Made by a program: the position numbers and the translations under genes
In this document: positions 1-6,658 of the stretch, in pieces
Position numbering within the stretch: the first letter of the stretch is position 1
Layout of the letters: every line of letters begins with the position of its first letter
Notes under the pieces: generated by a model
What the model was told of the DNA's origin: nothing
What the model saw: the letters and a program-made list of their open reading frames with translations, nothing else
Database searches by the model: none
Origin: CAZTPJ01 sp964614515
GTDB taxonomy: Bacteria > Planctomycetota > Phycisphaerae > Phycisphaerales > UBA1924
Length of the DNA: 28,129 bases
Direction: 5' to 3'
Assembly (NCBI GenBank): GCA_964614515.1
Contig: CAZTPJ010000048.1
Coordinates: 1-28,129, forward strand

Positions 1-302
1 CTCTCGGAAATGTTCAGGCGTTCGGCGTCGCCTGAAGGCCCAGAGGGGCCGGTGTCGCTGACGCCGCGCGTCGCGGCGGAGATGCCGGGCGAGCGAAGGA
101 TGACAACGCCCGCAAGGACGCCGCGAACGATCTCGCTGGCCACATCAACCGTGCGTGTGTCGCTGTTTCCGAGGCCGTTGGTGTTGTTCGTCAGCAGATC
201 ACGGCAGCCGGCTTCGACGTCTTCCGGATGCGCGCCCTTTGCGAGCTGGACGACCAGGTCGCGGGATGCCGTGGCGAGTGGCGAAAGGTTCAGATTGTTC
301 AT
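1..302 (-). CDS. Hypothetical protein, N-terminal part (runs off the window's left edge)
   Basis: The minus strand is open from an ATG at 302 to the edge of the window, about 100 residues, and the C-terminus lies outside. The start MNNLNLSPLATASRDLVVQL follows a purine-rich site (GGAAAGAG) at normal spacing. I recognise no known domain. The part seen is alanine, valine and leucine rich without a clear membrane segment, followed by a Gly/Ser/Pro-rich stretch (about residues 74-95). It lies 154 nt downstream of the NarL-type regulator and in the same direction, so it may be co-transcribed. Its first 40 residues resemble the start of the small gene at 2847-3164: both carry an NLS near residue 5, an ASR-(D/E)-LV block and an EAG-x-RDLLT block. 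That shared pattern between two genes is the best evidence that both are real. Function unknown. Confidence 0.55.
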   Translation of the reverse strand, partial: MNNLNLSPLATASRDLVVQLAKGAHPEDVEAGCRDLLTNNTNGLGNSDTRTVDVASEIVRGVLAGVVILRSPGISAATRGVSDTGPSGPSGDAERLNISE

Positions 303-456
303 CGGATCCACTCTTTCCGTGAACGGGTTTGAGCCTCGCGTCCTGCGACGGGCGAAACTCCGAGTTCACAGATCGAGTATTGCCATGTGGGGTGGGTGGG
401 GGTATCGGGCCTTGCCCTGATGCCCCAGCATTGATTGACCCGAGATGCGAAGCGGA

Positions 457-1125
457 TCAATCGGAAAGGGGCGTCAGGCCCTCACGAATCGCATACCGCG
501 TCAGGTCCGCGATCGAATGCAGTTCCAACTTTCGCATCACATTCGTTCGATGCGACTCCACCGTCTTGAGCGCAACGTCCAGACGCGCGCCGATCTCCTT
601 GCTGGTCAGGCCCTCGGCGATGAGTTGGAGCACTTCGCGCTCGCGGGGCGTGAGCGCGTCCGGCGGCGGGGCGCCCGCGCGGGACGTTTCACCACCCTTG
701 GGCCGACGACGATCGACAAGCACATGTGTCAGGTCGGATGTGACATAGATCTGTCCTCGGCGCACGGCCTTGATGGCTCGCAGCAACTCATCGGCGTCGC
801 AGGTCTTGAGCAGGTAGCCGCAGCCCCCGGCGTCGAGCATGCCATTGACGTAACGCGCATCCGAATGCATCGAAAGGCCGATGACGGCGATCTTGGGATC
901 CGCGGCATGAATCTTCCGCGTGGCCTCGATGCCGTTGAGATCTGGCATGGCGACATCGATGAGCGCAACGTCCGGCGCGTGCTTTGACGCGAGGGCGATC
1001 GCATCACGGCCGTTCTCCGCTTCCGCGACGACGGTGTATCCCTCCGCGTGTTCGAGGATCGAGCGAATGCCTGCGCGGACCATGGCGTGATCATCGACGA
1101 TGAGAACGGTTGTGGTGGTGTTCAT
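457..1125 (-). CDS. NarL/FixJ-family response regulator (receiver + LuxR HTH)
   Basis: A 222-residue DNA-binding response regulator. The receiver domain (about 5-120) has the acidic pair D11/D12, phospho-acceptor D57 in ALIDVAMPD, S85 and K107. The LuxR-type helix-turn-helix (about 157-213) shows LTPREREVLQLIAEGLTSKE followed by a recognition helix containing KTVESHRTN. I chose the ATG at 1125 because MNTTTTVLIVDD is the usual receiver start and a GGAG site lies just upstream. A longer reading to 1389 would run into the kinase gene. It starts 7 nt after the stop of the HisKA_3 kinase, so the two form a normal cytosolic kinase-regulator operon. The target genes are unknown. The adjacent small gene at 1-302 is one possibility. 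A degenerate relative of its HTH lies at 2425-2694. Confidence 0.95.
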   Translation of the reverse strand: MNTTTTVLIVDDHAMVRAGIRSILEHAEGYTVVAEAENGRDAIALASKHAPDVALIDVAMPDLNGIEATRKIHAADPKIAVIGLSMHSDARYVNGMLDAGGCGYLLKTCDADELLRAIKAVRRGQIYVTSDLTHVLVDRRRPKGGETSRAGAPPPDALTPREREVLQLIAEGLTSKEIGARLDVALKTVESHRTNVMRKLELHSIADLTRYAIREGLTPLSD

Positions 1126-1132
1126 GTTGGTT

Positions 1133-2203
1133 TCACTCCGGCTCCAGGGGCGCCGTGATGGTCGCCCTGGTGCCATTGCCGACCTCGCTGACGATCTCGA
1201 AGGTACCGCCGACACCATGGATCTGCTGCTCGACGCTGAGCAGCCCGTAATGCTCGATGTCGTCTCTCGCGCCGTGGACGCGCGTCGTGTCGAATCCCGG
1301 CCCGTTGTCGCCGACGATGATGCGCACGGTGCGGCGGTTCGTGATGCAGGAGATGACGACTTCGGCGCCTGGCGCGTGCTTGGCCGCATTAATCACCAGT
1401 TCGCGAACCGCGCGGAAGACGATTGTCTGTGTCGGTTTCGACAAACGGGGATCGCAATCCTCGTCGGCCAACGTGATGTTCGCGGAGTAACGAGCACTCA
1501 GATGCTCGGCGAGCCACTGAAGCGCTGGGCGCAGGCCCAGATCCTCAAGGATCGGCGGGCCGAGATCGAACGTCAGTGTGCGAACCTCGTCGATAATGCG
1601 ATCGATACCCGCGATGATCTCCGCCGCGTCGGTGGCCGTGATCTCCGATGAGCGGACGGCCGCTCGAACCTGCGCCAGATCCTGCCCGACGACATCGTGA
1701 AGCGCGCGACCCAGCCGGCGGCGCTCAGAATCTTCGATCAGCGTCTGGCGGACCAGCAGGCGATTGATACGGGCCTGCTGAAGTTCCATGATGCGGGAGG
1801 GAGCCTTCGCCTCGGTTGTCTCACGTAGTGTGATGATGGCGAGATGGCCGTGCTGTTGCGGGGTTTGGATCTGACGCCAGTACATGTCGTAGTCGTTCCG
1901 CGGCTCGCCCTTTGATGATTCGCCCGCATCACGGCGCGTTGTCGTCATGCCGGAGTCCTGCGGTTTGTTTCGCAGTGTCGCAACCAGATCATCGACGTGT
2001 GAAAAATTCTGCATGCTGCGTTTAAGCGTGAGTCGCTTGTCGGATTCGGTGGAACATCGAGTGATGCGCCGCCACGGCTCGTTGGAGACGAGCACTTCCT
2101 CACCATCGGCGACGATGGCCGTGGGCCAGTCGATCAGCGAGACGACCGCTTCCAGCAACGGGCGAATCTCCGCCCGCGCATCAGCGCCTGTGAATTGTGA
2201 CAT
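1133..2203 (-). CDS. Cytosolic sensor histidine kinase, HisKA_3 / NarX-like transmitter
   Basis: A 356-residue kinase without membrane segments. Residues about 15-130 are probably a PAS-like sensor, but I cannot name the ligand. A coiled linker with many Arg and Leu follows. The HisKA_3 phosphotransfer helix has ERRRLGRALHDVVGQDLAQV with H169 as the phosphate acceptor. The HATPase_c domain has N-box RELVINAAKHA (N272), G1 box DNGPGFD (299-305) and a GLLSVEQQIHGVGGTFEI segment typical of NarL-partner kinases. I chose the ATG at 2203, seven codons inside the longest frame, because GGAGAGAG sits just before it. Only 7 nt separate its stop from the NarL-type regulator, which is the obvious partner. 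A candidate TACAAT -10 lies 50 nt upstream, close to the first assembly gap. Confidence 0.93.
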   Translation of the reverse strand: MSQFTGADARAEIRPLLEAVVSLIDWPTAIVADGEEVLVSNEPWRRITRCSTESDKRLTLKRSMQNFSHVDDLVATLRNKPQDSGMTTTRRDAGESSKGEPRNDYDMYWRQIQTPQQHGHLAIITLRETTEAKAPSRIMELQQARINRLLVRQTLIEDSERRRLGRALHDVVGQDLAQVRAAVRSSEITATDAAEIIAGIDRIIDEVRTLTFDLGPPILEDLGLRPALQWLAEHLSARYSANITLADEDCDPRLSKPTQTIVFRAVRELVINAAKHAPGAEVVISCITNRRTVRIIVGDNGPGFDTTRVHGARDDIEHYGLLSVEQQIHGVGGTFEIVSEVGNGTRATITAPLEPE

Positions 2204-2259
2204 CGATCTCTCTCCGCCTTCCATGCATTCCTGCGGCGCCCATCCAGGCTGCGCAGTCT

Positions 2260-2265
2260 ATTGTA
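2260..2265 (-). promoter_or_regulatory. Candidate -10 element (TACAAT) for the kinase-regulator operon
   Basis: Reading the minus strand, TACAAT lies about 57 nt upstream of the kinase ATG at 2203, which would give a leader of roughly 50 nt. I see no convincing TTGACA-like -35. The same hexamer occurs in front of tRNA-Ala, thiS and the thioredoxin-fusion gene in this window, which raises its plausibility. Confidence 0.4.
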
Positions 2266-2305
2266 CCACCAGTTCGCCCGAATCCGAGCAGAATTCCGCG
2301 CCTGG

Positions 2306-2315
2306 NNNNNNNNNN
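2306..2315. other. Assembly gap (10 N)
   Basis: Ten Ns replace sequence of unknown length between the divergently oriented kinase gene and the decayed regulator. Any part of a receiver domain belonging to the remnant at 2425 could be hidden or lost here. Both flanks (2204-2305 and 2316-2424) look non-coding. Confidence 0.95.
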
Positions 2316-2424
2316 GGCCGACAGTTTGCGCTCTCGGCCTCGCGAACAAGCTCTGAACGCATGGTCGAAACCGCGTTTCCGCCATGTGAACGCAGTTAAA
2401 TGAAGATGCGACGGGGCGCATTGT

Positions 2425-2694
2425 GTGTTCCGGGAGCGGTGGATCGACGCGCAGCGAGCGTTGGATGCTCACGCCGCGGACACGCACCCACTCGATTCTC
2501 ACACGCTACGCGGGCGTGAGATGCAACTGATCGCTGATGGTCTGACGAGGGAAACGATCGTTGTCGAAATGGACACGGTATTCGGAAGTGTCGAATCGCA
2601 CGATGCGACTCTGATCCGCGCGATCGGTCTATTCTCGATCACTGAGCTGACGAAGTGCGGCATTCGTGAAGGTTTCAGGGCTTTCTACGCCTGA
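2425..2694 (+). pseudogene. Degenerate NarL-type regulator: LuxR HTH remnant without a receiver
   Basis: The 89-residue frame (GTG at 2425, in-frame stop upstream at 2401) aligns by eye with the C-terminus of the regulator at 457-1125. Shared stretches include QLIA-x-GLT, a VESH core of the recognition helix, and SI-x-x-LT followed by IREG near the end. I count about 27 identities over roughly 59 positions, with one single-residue deletion. The receiver half is absent, and key HTH positions differ: LTPRE became TLRGRE and KTVESHRTN became GSVESHDAT. It is probably a non-functional relic, although the frame is still open, so a small HTH-only protein cannot be excluded. The small gene at 2847 follows 152 nt later, mirroring the intact regulator and its neighbour at 1-302. 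Confidence 0.65.
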
Positions 2695-2846
2695 CGCGGC
2701 CGTGTGGCTCCGGGTGTTAAAGTGGATGCCCTCAGGGTTCACACCGATACCCAGTGCAACTCGCATGGGCGATACTTGTCTGTCAACGCGGAGTCGAGCC
2801 AATCGCGTGTGAGGCTCACCGCAATGTTCACAGGAAGTCGTTCAGT

Positions 2847-3164
2847 ATGGACATCCGAAATCTCTCATCGCACGAGGCAGCATCGCGAGAACTGGTGACC
2901 CAGTCAGCCACGGCATCAGCCGAGGCGGGACGTCGCGATCTGCTCACGCAGGAGCACACGATGCGAACACATGAACCGAACAACTCCGGAAGCACAAAGG
3001 CACGAAAGAACCCACGCCAGGAGCCAACCCGTGATGCGCCGCCTCGCATCGCCGTCAATGGCGAGTCTCTTGCCCTCACGCTCGATACGGCACTCAGGCG
3101 GGTCGAAAACGCAGCGTCCACAACGAAGCGACATGTGTATGAACCGGCGAAACGATCACGGTGA
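2847..3164 (+). CDS. Small hypothetical protein, paralogous at its N-terminus to the gene at 1-302
   Basis: A 105-residue frame starting MDIRNLSSHEAASRELVTQ. I chose the ATG at 2847 because GGAAG lies about 10 nt upstream and because this start aligns with the start of the gene at 1-302. The match covers NLS, the ASR-(D/E)-LV block and EAG-x-RDLLT, with a three-residue deletion. The DNA just before both starts is also similar (GAGGCTCA, then GTTCAC, then GGAA). After about residue 40 the two sequences diverge. This copy becomes hydrophilic and rich in Lys, Arg, Pro and Thr, without a recognisable domain. It could be a decaying copy or a small functional protein. It precedes the YciF-like gene by 53 nt. 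Confidence 0.45.
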   Translation: MDIRNLSSHEAASRELVTQSATASAEAGRRDLLTQEHTMRTHEPNNSGSTKARKNPRQEPTRDAPPRIAVNGESLALTLDTALRRVENAASTTKRHVYEPAKRSR

Positions 3165-3217
3165 ACCCGAAAACGATCAACGACTGCTGAACAGTCAGAA
3201 ACGAGAGAGACATCAAC

Positions 3218-3709
3218 ATGAACATCAATACCCTTGCCGATCTCTATCTGGAACAGATTCGCGACATGCACAGTTGCGAGCGCCAGATCATCAAAGGCCT
3301 GCCGAAGATGGTCAAGGCCGCCAAGCATCCGAAGCTGAAGAAGGCGTTTGAAGACCACCTCGAAGAGACAAAGGTGCAACTGGAACGACTGGACGCCATC
3401 CTCAACGATCTGGGCAAGACCGCCGGACGCCAGGTCTGCGCGGCGGCGGCGGGTCTGATCGAAGAGGCCGATGGCGTGATTGAGAACGAGGGCGACGAGG
3501 AGGCTCGCGACGCTGGCCTCATCTGCGCGGCTCAGAAGATCGAACACTACGAGATTGCCTCCTACGGCTGCCTGCGGACGTATGCGACCAAGCTCGACCG
3601 CGCCAGGGACGCCCGACTCCTCGAAAAGACGCTGGAAGAAGAAAAGCACGCCGATGTCGCACTGACGGAACTCGCCATGAGCGTCATCAACGACGCCGCG
3701 ATGGTGTGA
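3218..3709 (+). CDS. YciF/YciE-type ferritin-like stress protein (DUF892)
   Basis: A 163-residue protein with the hallmark DUF892 start: residues 6-28 hold LADLYLEQIRDMHSCERQI and the following LPKM. The family forms four-helix ferritin-like bundles that dimerise and usually carry a di-iron site. Candidate ligands are the Glu/His residues in the ExQ-IRDMH-xxE pattern near the start, the EDHLEE region (about 45-50), the IEHYE motif (about 108-112) and EEEKHAD (about 141-147). Length matches the family (about 160-170). A purine-rich site (GAGAGA) precedes the ATG. In enterobacteria yciF-yciE respond to osmotic and general stress. Here the gene heads a same-direction block with BON, YflT-like, DUF883-like and YqjE-like genes, which supports a stress role. 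Confidence 0.93.
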   Translation: MNINTLADLYLEQIRDMHSCERQIIKGLPKMVKAAKHPKLKKAFEDHLEETKVQLERLDAILNDLGKTAGRQVCAAAAGLIEEADGVIENEGDEEARDAGLICAAQKIEHYEIASYGCLRTYATKLDRARDARLLEKTLEEEKHADVALTELAMSVINDAAMV

Positions 3710-3742
3710 TACCGATCGCCGCGCTGTGCGTGTTATCCCCCC

Positions 3743-3757
3743 GCTGAACTATTCAGC
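3743..3757 (+). terminator. Weak hairpin after the YciF-like gene
   Basis: GCTGAA and TTCAGC pair around a 3-nt loop 33 nt after the stop at 3709, followed by AACCCTTT. The stem is short and the T tract is poor, so this is at best a weak terminator or attenuator. Confidence 0.25.
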
Positions 3758-3804
3758 AACCCTTTAGATCGCGACAGCTCGTTGCGACGGAAATGAGATT
3801 CACC

Positions 3805-4242
3805 ATGAACAGTATGACGACGTGTATCGCTGTGATCGCTGCCGGTTGTGCCTTGAGTCTCGGCGGCTGTGACACAAGGACTGAAAACCCCGAGACGCCA
3901 AGTTCGCACACGCCGCCGGACCGAAACACACCGACACGTTCAGCCGACAACACCGGCAACAACCGGGACGACATCGGACGTGATGATGCCAGAACGCCAA
4001 TGGATCAATCCGAATCGAGCGAGCACATCCAGCGTACGGCCGATATTCGGCGAGCCATCGTGGCGGATGACACGCTTTCTATGGGCGCGAAGAACTGCAA
4101 GATCATCACCGATGAGTCAGGCGCCGTCTGGCTGCGCGGGGTCGTGGACTCCCAGGCCGAGAAGGATCTGATCGAGCGCCTCGCCCGCCAGGCTGCCGGC
4201 CCGCACAGTGTGACCAATGAGTTGGAAATCGACACCGATTGA
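3805..4242 (+). CDS. BON-domain lipoprotein
   Basis: About 145 residues. A short signal peptide ends in a lipobox (LSLGGC), so the protein is probably lipid-anchored in the envelope. A low-complexity linker rich in Asp, Arg, Thr, Asn and Pro follows (about 23-70). The C-terminal BON domain (about 75-143) shows the usual pattern: IRRAIVADDTLSMGAKN, then a strand, then VWLRGVVDSQAEKDLIERLA and a final VTNELEI. BON domains in OsmY-like proteins are thought to bind phospholipid and stabilise membranes under osmotic stress. An alternative ATG at 3793 adds four residues. Its only Shine-Dalgarno-like GG is too close, so I prefer 3805, but the choice is uncertain. It sits in the stress block between YciF-like and YflT-like genes. 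Confidence 0.85.
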   Translation: MNSMTTCIAVIAAGCALSLGGCDTRTENPETPSSHTPPDRNTPTRSADNTGNNRDDIGRDDARTPMDQSESSEHIQRTADIRRAIVADDTLSMGAKNCKIITDESGAVWLRGVVDSQAEKDLIERLARQAAGPHSVTNELEIDTD

Positions 4243-4364
4243 TGGGATCATGCATTCGTGACTGGCATGGCTCAGTACCGTTGACGGCTTCACAGCCGAT
4301 CAGTTTCTCTCACACGTTCCTGCAGCGACTGTTGCATTGAACCAAACCAGAATGGAGCGTTTCA

Positions 4365-5039
4365 ATGAGTACCTCTGTCTTCTGTATCGCACCGTCTGAG
4401 ACCATCGCGAACTCAATCGTTGCTCGTTTGAAGCGCGAGCGGTTTGCGGACAACGACATCTCAGTGCTCTTCCCCGACAAATCCACCACTCGTGACTTCG
4501 CACACGAGAAGAACACGAAGGCCCCCGAAGGCGCGCTCACCGGCGCTGGCGCCGGCGGCGTCATCGGCGGCACGCTCGGGCTCCTGGCCGGCATCGGTCT
4601 GCTCGCGATTCCCGGGCTTGGGCCGTTTATCGCCGCAGGTCCCATCCTGGCGTCACTCAGTGGCATCGCGGCCGGCGCTGCGCTTGGCGGAATCGCCGGC
4701 GGTCTGATCGGCATGGGCATCCCCGAGATCGAAGCCAAACGCTATGAAGGCAAGGTGAAGGATGGCAACATTCTCATCGCCGTACACGCTGAGGACTCCG
4801 ATCGCGTCAAGCAAGCCAAGGAGATCTTCGAGAGCGAGAACGCGGAAGATATCACCACCGCCTCGACGGCCAAAGCCCCGAAGGCCAAGGACGAGGACGA
4901 CTCCACATCAGACAGCCATCGCGATCGAATGCACTCCGCGAGCACATCGCACAATGCTGACACGAATCGTGACTACGCGTCGGATACAAATGCGGTGACC
5001 GGGCGAATCGCGCGAGGGCGTGATCCGATCCAGATCTAA
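4365..5039 (+). CDS. YflT/GSP17M-like stress protein with glycine-rich hydrophobic core
   Basis: A 224-residue protein. Residues 3-50 resemble the N-terminal YflT / general-stress-protein-17M fold: an opening strand VFCIAPS, a helix with IANSIVARLKRERF, and a second strand with ISVLFPD. Residues 55-125 are two glycine/alanine-rich hydrophobic hairpins (GALTGAGAGGVIGGTLGLLA and a second similar stretch), probably membrane-inserted. A strand-helix unit follows (ILIAVHAEDSDRVKQAKEIF). The last 65 residues are a charged Ser/Thr/Asp tail. GGAG lies 9 nt before the ATG. Proteins of this shape are common in planctomycetes and myxobacteria, usually annotated as general stress proteins, and their biochemistry is unknown. 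The neighbouring stress genes agree with that label. Confidence 0.8.
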   Translation: MSTSVFCIAPSETIANSIVARLKRERFADNDISVLFPDKSTTRDFAHEKNTKAPEGALTGAGAGGVIGGTLGLLAGIGLLAIPGLGPFIAAGPILASLSGIAAGAALGGIAGGLIGMGIPEIEAKRYEGKVKDGNILIAVHAEDSDRVKQAKEIFESENAEDITTASTAKAPKAKDEDDSTSDSHRDRMHSASTSHNADTNRDYASDTNAVTGRIARGRDPIQI

Positions 5040-5115
5040 TGCACTCCGATGGTGTGATTGATGCCCGCTCAGGCGACGGCCAGTACGCCCCAGGGCACAC
5101 GCACCACGATCAGAC

Positions 5116-5139
5116 GGGTCTTTCTGAGAGGAAAGACTC
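5116..5139 (+). promoter_or_regulatory. Stem-loop between the YflT-like and DUF883-like genes
   Basis: A 9-bp stem with one G-T pair (core GTCTTTC/GAAAGAC) encloses a six-base loop, TGAGAG. A 12-bp perfect palindrome, CATCCGCGGATG, follows at 5156-5167. No T tract follows, so this is either a weak terminator for the upstream gene or a leader structure in the mRNA of the gene at 5226. The rest of the 186-nt intergenic stretch shows nothing else. Confidence 0.35.
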
Positions 5140-5225
5140 CGTCATTTGCAGCCGCCATCCGCGGATGCGTAACAAAAGATGTCGTGCACCTTTGGCGACA
5201 TCGCTTACACGGGAGTTAGTGACAT

Positions 5226-5579
5226 ATGGCAACCGAATTCAAAACAGCGGGGATTGAGAACAACTATCGCACGGACCATCAGAAGTCCAGCGACCGCGGC
5301 GGCATGTCGGACGGCGCCAATGCGAGGCGTGACCTCGCGGACAAAGCGTCCGACATGGCTGACGGTGTCGCGAACAAGGCCAAGGAAGCCGGCGACAAAT
5401 TCATGAGCAAGGCCAGTGATGTCGGGCACTCCATGCAGGAGACCGGGCACAACATCGCCGAGAAGAGCAAGAGCGGTCATCGTGCGATCTGCGCTTTCAC
5501 CAAGGAGAATCCGACCGCCGCCGTGCTGATGGCGTTTGGCCTCGGCGCGATCCTGGCACGCATCCTCCCGGGACGCTAA
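5226..5579 (+). CDS. DUF883 / ElaB-YqjD-like membrane-anchored protein
   Basis: A 117-residue protein. Most of it is a hydrophilic amphipathic helix with heptad-like repeats (ADKASDMADGVANKAKEAGD and on). It ends in a single hydrophobic anchor, NPTAAVLMAFGLGAILARIL, and a basic terminus. This is the layout of the ElaB/YqjD/DUF883 family, whose characterised E. coli members are inner-membrane proteins that bind ribosomes in stationary phase. Length matches (about 100-120). GGGAG lies about 9 nt upstream of the ATG. The holin-like gene starts 5 nt after its stop, which reproduces the YqjD-YqjE pairing and supports the call. Confidence 0.85.
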   Translation: MATEFKTAGIENNYRTDHQKSSDRGGMSDGANARRDLADKASDMADGVANKAKEAGDKFMSKASDVGHSMQETGHNIAEKSKSGHRAICAFTKENPTAAVLMAFGLGAILARILPGR

Positions 5580-5583
5580 CACC

Positions 5584-6198
5584 ATGCTCACGCGCTTGTT
5601 CAGCATTGCAGGCCTGATCGTTCGGATCGCTGAGTGGAAGGCGAGCCTGCTCGCCTTTGCCGCCAGGCGATCCGCGATCGCGATGATGGGCTACCTCGTC
5701 GCCGCGATCGTGGCGCTGGGGGGGTTGGCGGTCCTTCTCGGTGCCGCGTATGTGGCACTCGAAGCCGTCGTCGGCGCCTCGCTCGCCATGGCGGCCGTCG
5801 GGGTGTTCCTCCTGCTCGCCGCATCTCTCATTTGGATCGTCTCCTATCAGCGAGGCAAGAGCAAGGGACAAGTTATGACCGAACACGATGCATGGAAGAA
5901 TGTCGCGCGTGACGAGGAAATGCTCCGCTCATTACTCGGCTTGACCAACGACGAAGACAAGCCCAACTTCAAACGTCCCGGACCGAGCACCCAACCATCG
6001 CCACAGTCCAACGCCATGGAAGGCTTCGACAATCCCAAGGTCGCCATGGCGGCGGGATTTGCGCTGCTTGGTCTGCTCGGTCCGGGGCGCCTCTTCAAAA
6101 CCGTGCGAATCGCCACCGCACTCGCAAGCGTTGCGGCACTGGCGCATCGCGCGATCAACGAACACGCAGAAAAGCAAGGGACGCAAAGAGCGCCTTGA
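5584..6198 (+). CDS. YqjE/holin-superfamily-like membrane protein
   Basis: A 204-residue protein starting MLTRLFSIAGL, 5 nt after the DUF883-like gene, so the two are co-transcribed. Two adjacent membrane helices (about 37-60 and 65-90) follow an amphipathic N-terminal helix containing RIAEWKASLLAF. This matches the Phage_holin_3_6 / YqjE family. The family's typical protein ends near residue 125. Here an extra C-terminal part carries a Pro/Gln/Ser linker, a third hydrophobic segment (about 155-172, VAMAAGFALLGLLG) and a basic tail. YqjE is not a phage lysis holin despite the superfamily name, and its role is unknown. It is the last gene of the stress block, and a strong hairpin follows. Confidence 0.75.
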   Translation: MLTRLFSIAGLIVRIAEWKASLLAFAARRSAIAMMGYLVAAIVALGGLAVLLGAAYVALEAVVGASLAMAAVGVFLLLAASLIWIVSYQRGKSKGQVMTEHDAWKNVARDEEMLRSLLGLTNDEDKPNFKRPGPSTQPSPQSNAMEGFDNPKVAMAAGFALLGLLGPGRLFKTVRIATALASVAALAHRAINEHAEKQGTQRAP

Positions 6199-6227
6199 TC
6201 CGCCTACACATGCCGGTGTCGAGCGTT

Positions 6228-6255
6228 GCAGCGCGGTGTGACACCGCGCTGCTTT
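6228..6255. terminator. Strong intrinsic terminator hairpin, possibly bidirectional
   Basis: GCAGCGCGGT and ACCGCGCTGC form a perfect 10-bp stem with a GTGAC loop, extendable to a 12-bp palindrome, followed by TTT on the plus strand. It starts 30 nt after the stop of the YqjE-like gene and closes the stress block. Its short T tract is typical of GC-rich genomes. Confidence 0.7.
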
Positions 6256-6289
6256 GCACGTCTCAGGCTGCGCCGCCACATCGGCGGGT

Positions 6290-6306
6290 ATCCGGAACTT
6301 CCGGAT
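6290..6306 (-). terminator. Perfect inverted repeat downstream of tRNA-Ala
   Basis: ATCCGGAA and TTCCGGAT flank a single base, about 21 nt past the 3' end of the minus-strand tRNA. A second small stem, CCGCC with GGCGG, lies beyond it. It could end the tRNA transcript or guide 3' processing. There is no T tract, so confidence is modest. Confidence 0.35.
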
Positions 6307-6326
6307 TCAGCGGGGTTTACGGAAAG

Positions 6327-6399
6327 TGGAGCGGAGGAGAGTCGAACTCCCGACCTCATCATTGCGAACGATGCGCTCTACCAACTGAGCTACCGCCCC
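6327..6399 (-). tRNA. tRNA-Ala, anticodon CGC
   Basis: The minus strand folds by hand into a full cloverleaf. The acceptor stem pairs GGGGCGG with CCGCTCC (one G-T pair). The D arm is GCTC-AGTTGGTA-GAGC. The anticodon stem-loop is CATCG-TTCGCAA-TGATG with anticodon CGC (plus strand 6364-6366), which reads alanine codon GCG. The T arm is GGGAG-TTCGACT-CTCCT, and the discriminator base is A at 6327. The 3' CCA is not encoded. A candidate TACAAT -10 lies upstream at 6458-6463. Confidence 0.97.
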
Positions 6400-6417
6400 A
6401 GGCAGCCGATGCACTTC

Positions 6418-6437
6418 GCACGGCCGTGGGGCCGTGC
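6418..6437. other. Hairpin between the tRNA promoter and the tRNA 5' end
   Basis: GCACGGCC and GGCCGTGC form a perfect 8-bp stem with a GTGG loop. It would lie in the 5' leader of the tRNA precursor on the minus strand. The rest of 6400-6741 (342 nt, no gene seen) holds only this hairpin, the tRNA -10 and the candidate operator at 6659. Confidence 0.4.
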
Positions 6438-6457
6438 CGTGGTGCAACGGTGGGGCC

Positions 6458-6463
6458 ATTGTA
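6458..6463 (-). promoter_or_regulatory. Candidate -10 (TACAAT) for tRNA-Ala
   Basis: On the minus strand GGCTACAATGGCC places TACAAT about 59 nt before the tRNA 5' end, giving a leader of about 50 nt that contains the hairpin at 6418-6437. It is an AT island in very GC-rich DNA. No TTGACA-like -35 is seen. Confidence 0.45.
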
Positions 6464-6658
6464 GCCCGGGAGGGCGTGAGGGCGAGAGGGTGTTTATGAG
6501 TCGCGGGCGGCGTCATGGAGTTCGATCGCGTTGTTTGATCCCGACCGGCCCTGTCGGCGGCCAGATCGCCGATTGTCCGGCATTCGCCCCGGCCGGATTC
6601 TGCGCATTTTTGTGCCCCGGTCACCCAGCGCGAACCGCCGCTGGCCCCGGTTCGTTAT

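Noticed and set aside
457..1389. Longer start for the NarL-type regulator
   Set aside because: The extra 88 residues are low-complexity and overlap the kinase's ATP-binding domain. The ATG at 1125 has a ribosome site and a normal receiver start.
1..3164. Assembly artefact creating the inverted duplication around the gap at 2306
   Set aside because: An artefactual palindrome would be near-identical. The two arms differ at roughly half of their amino acids, so the duplication is old.
5584..6198. Phage lysis holin and hence a prophage fragment
   Set aside because: The similarity is to the YqjE branch, paired with a DUF883/YqjD-like gene. No phage structural or lysis genes are near.
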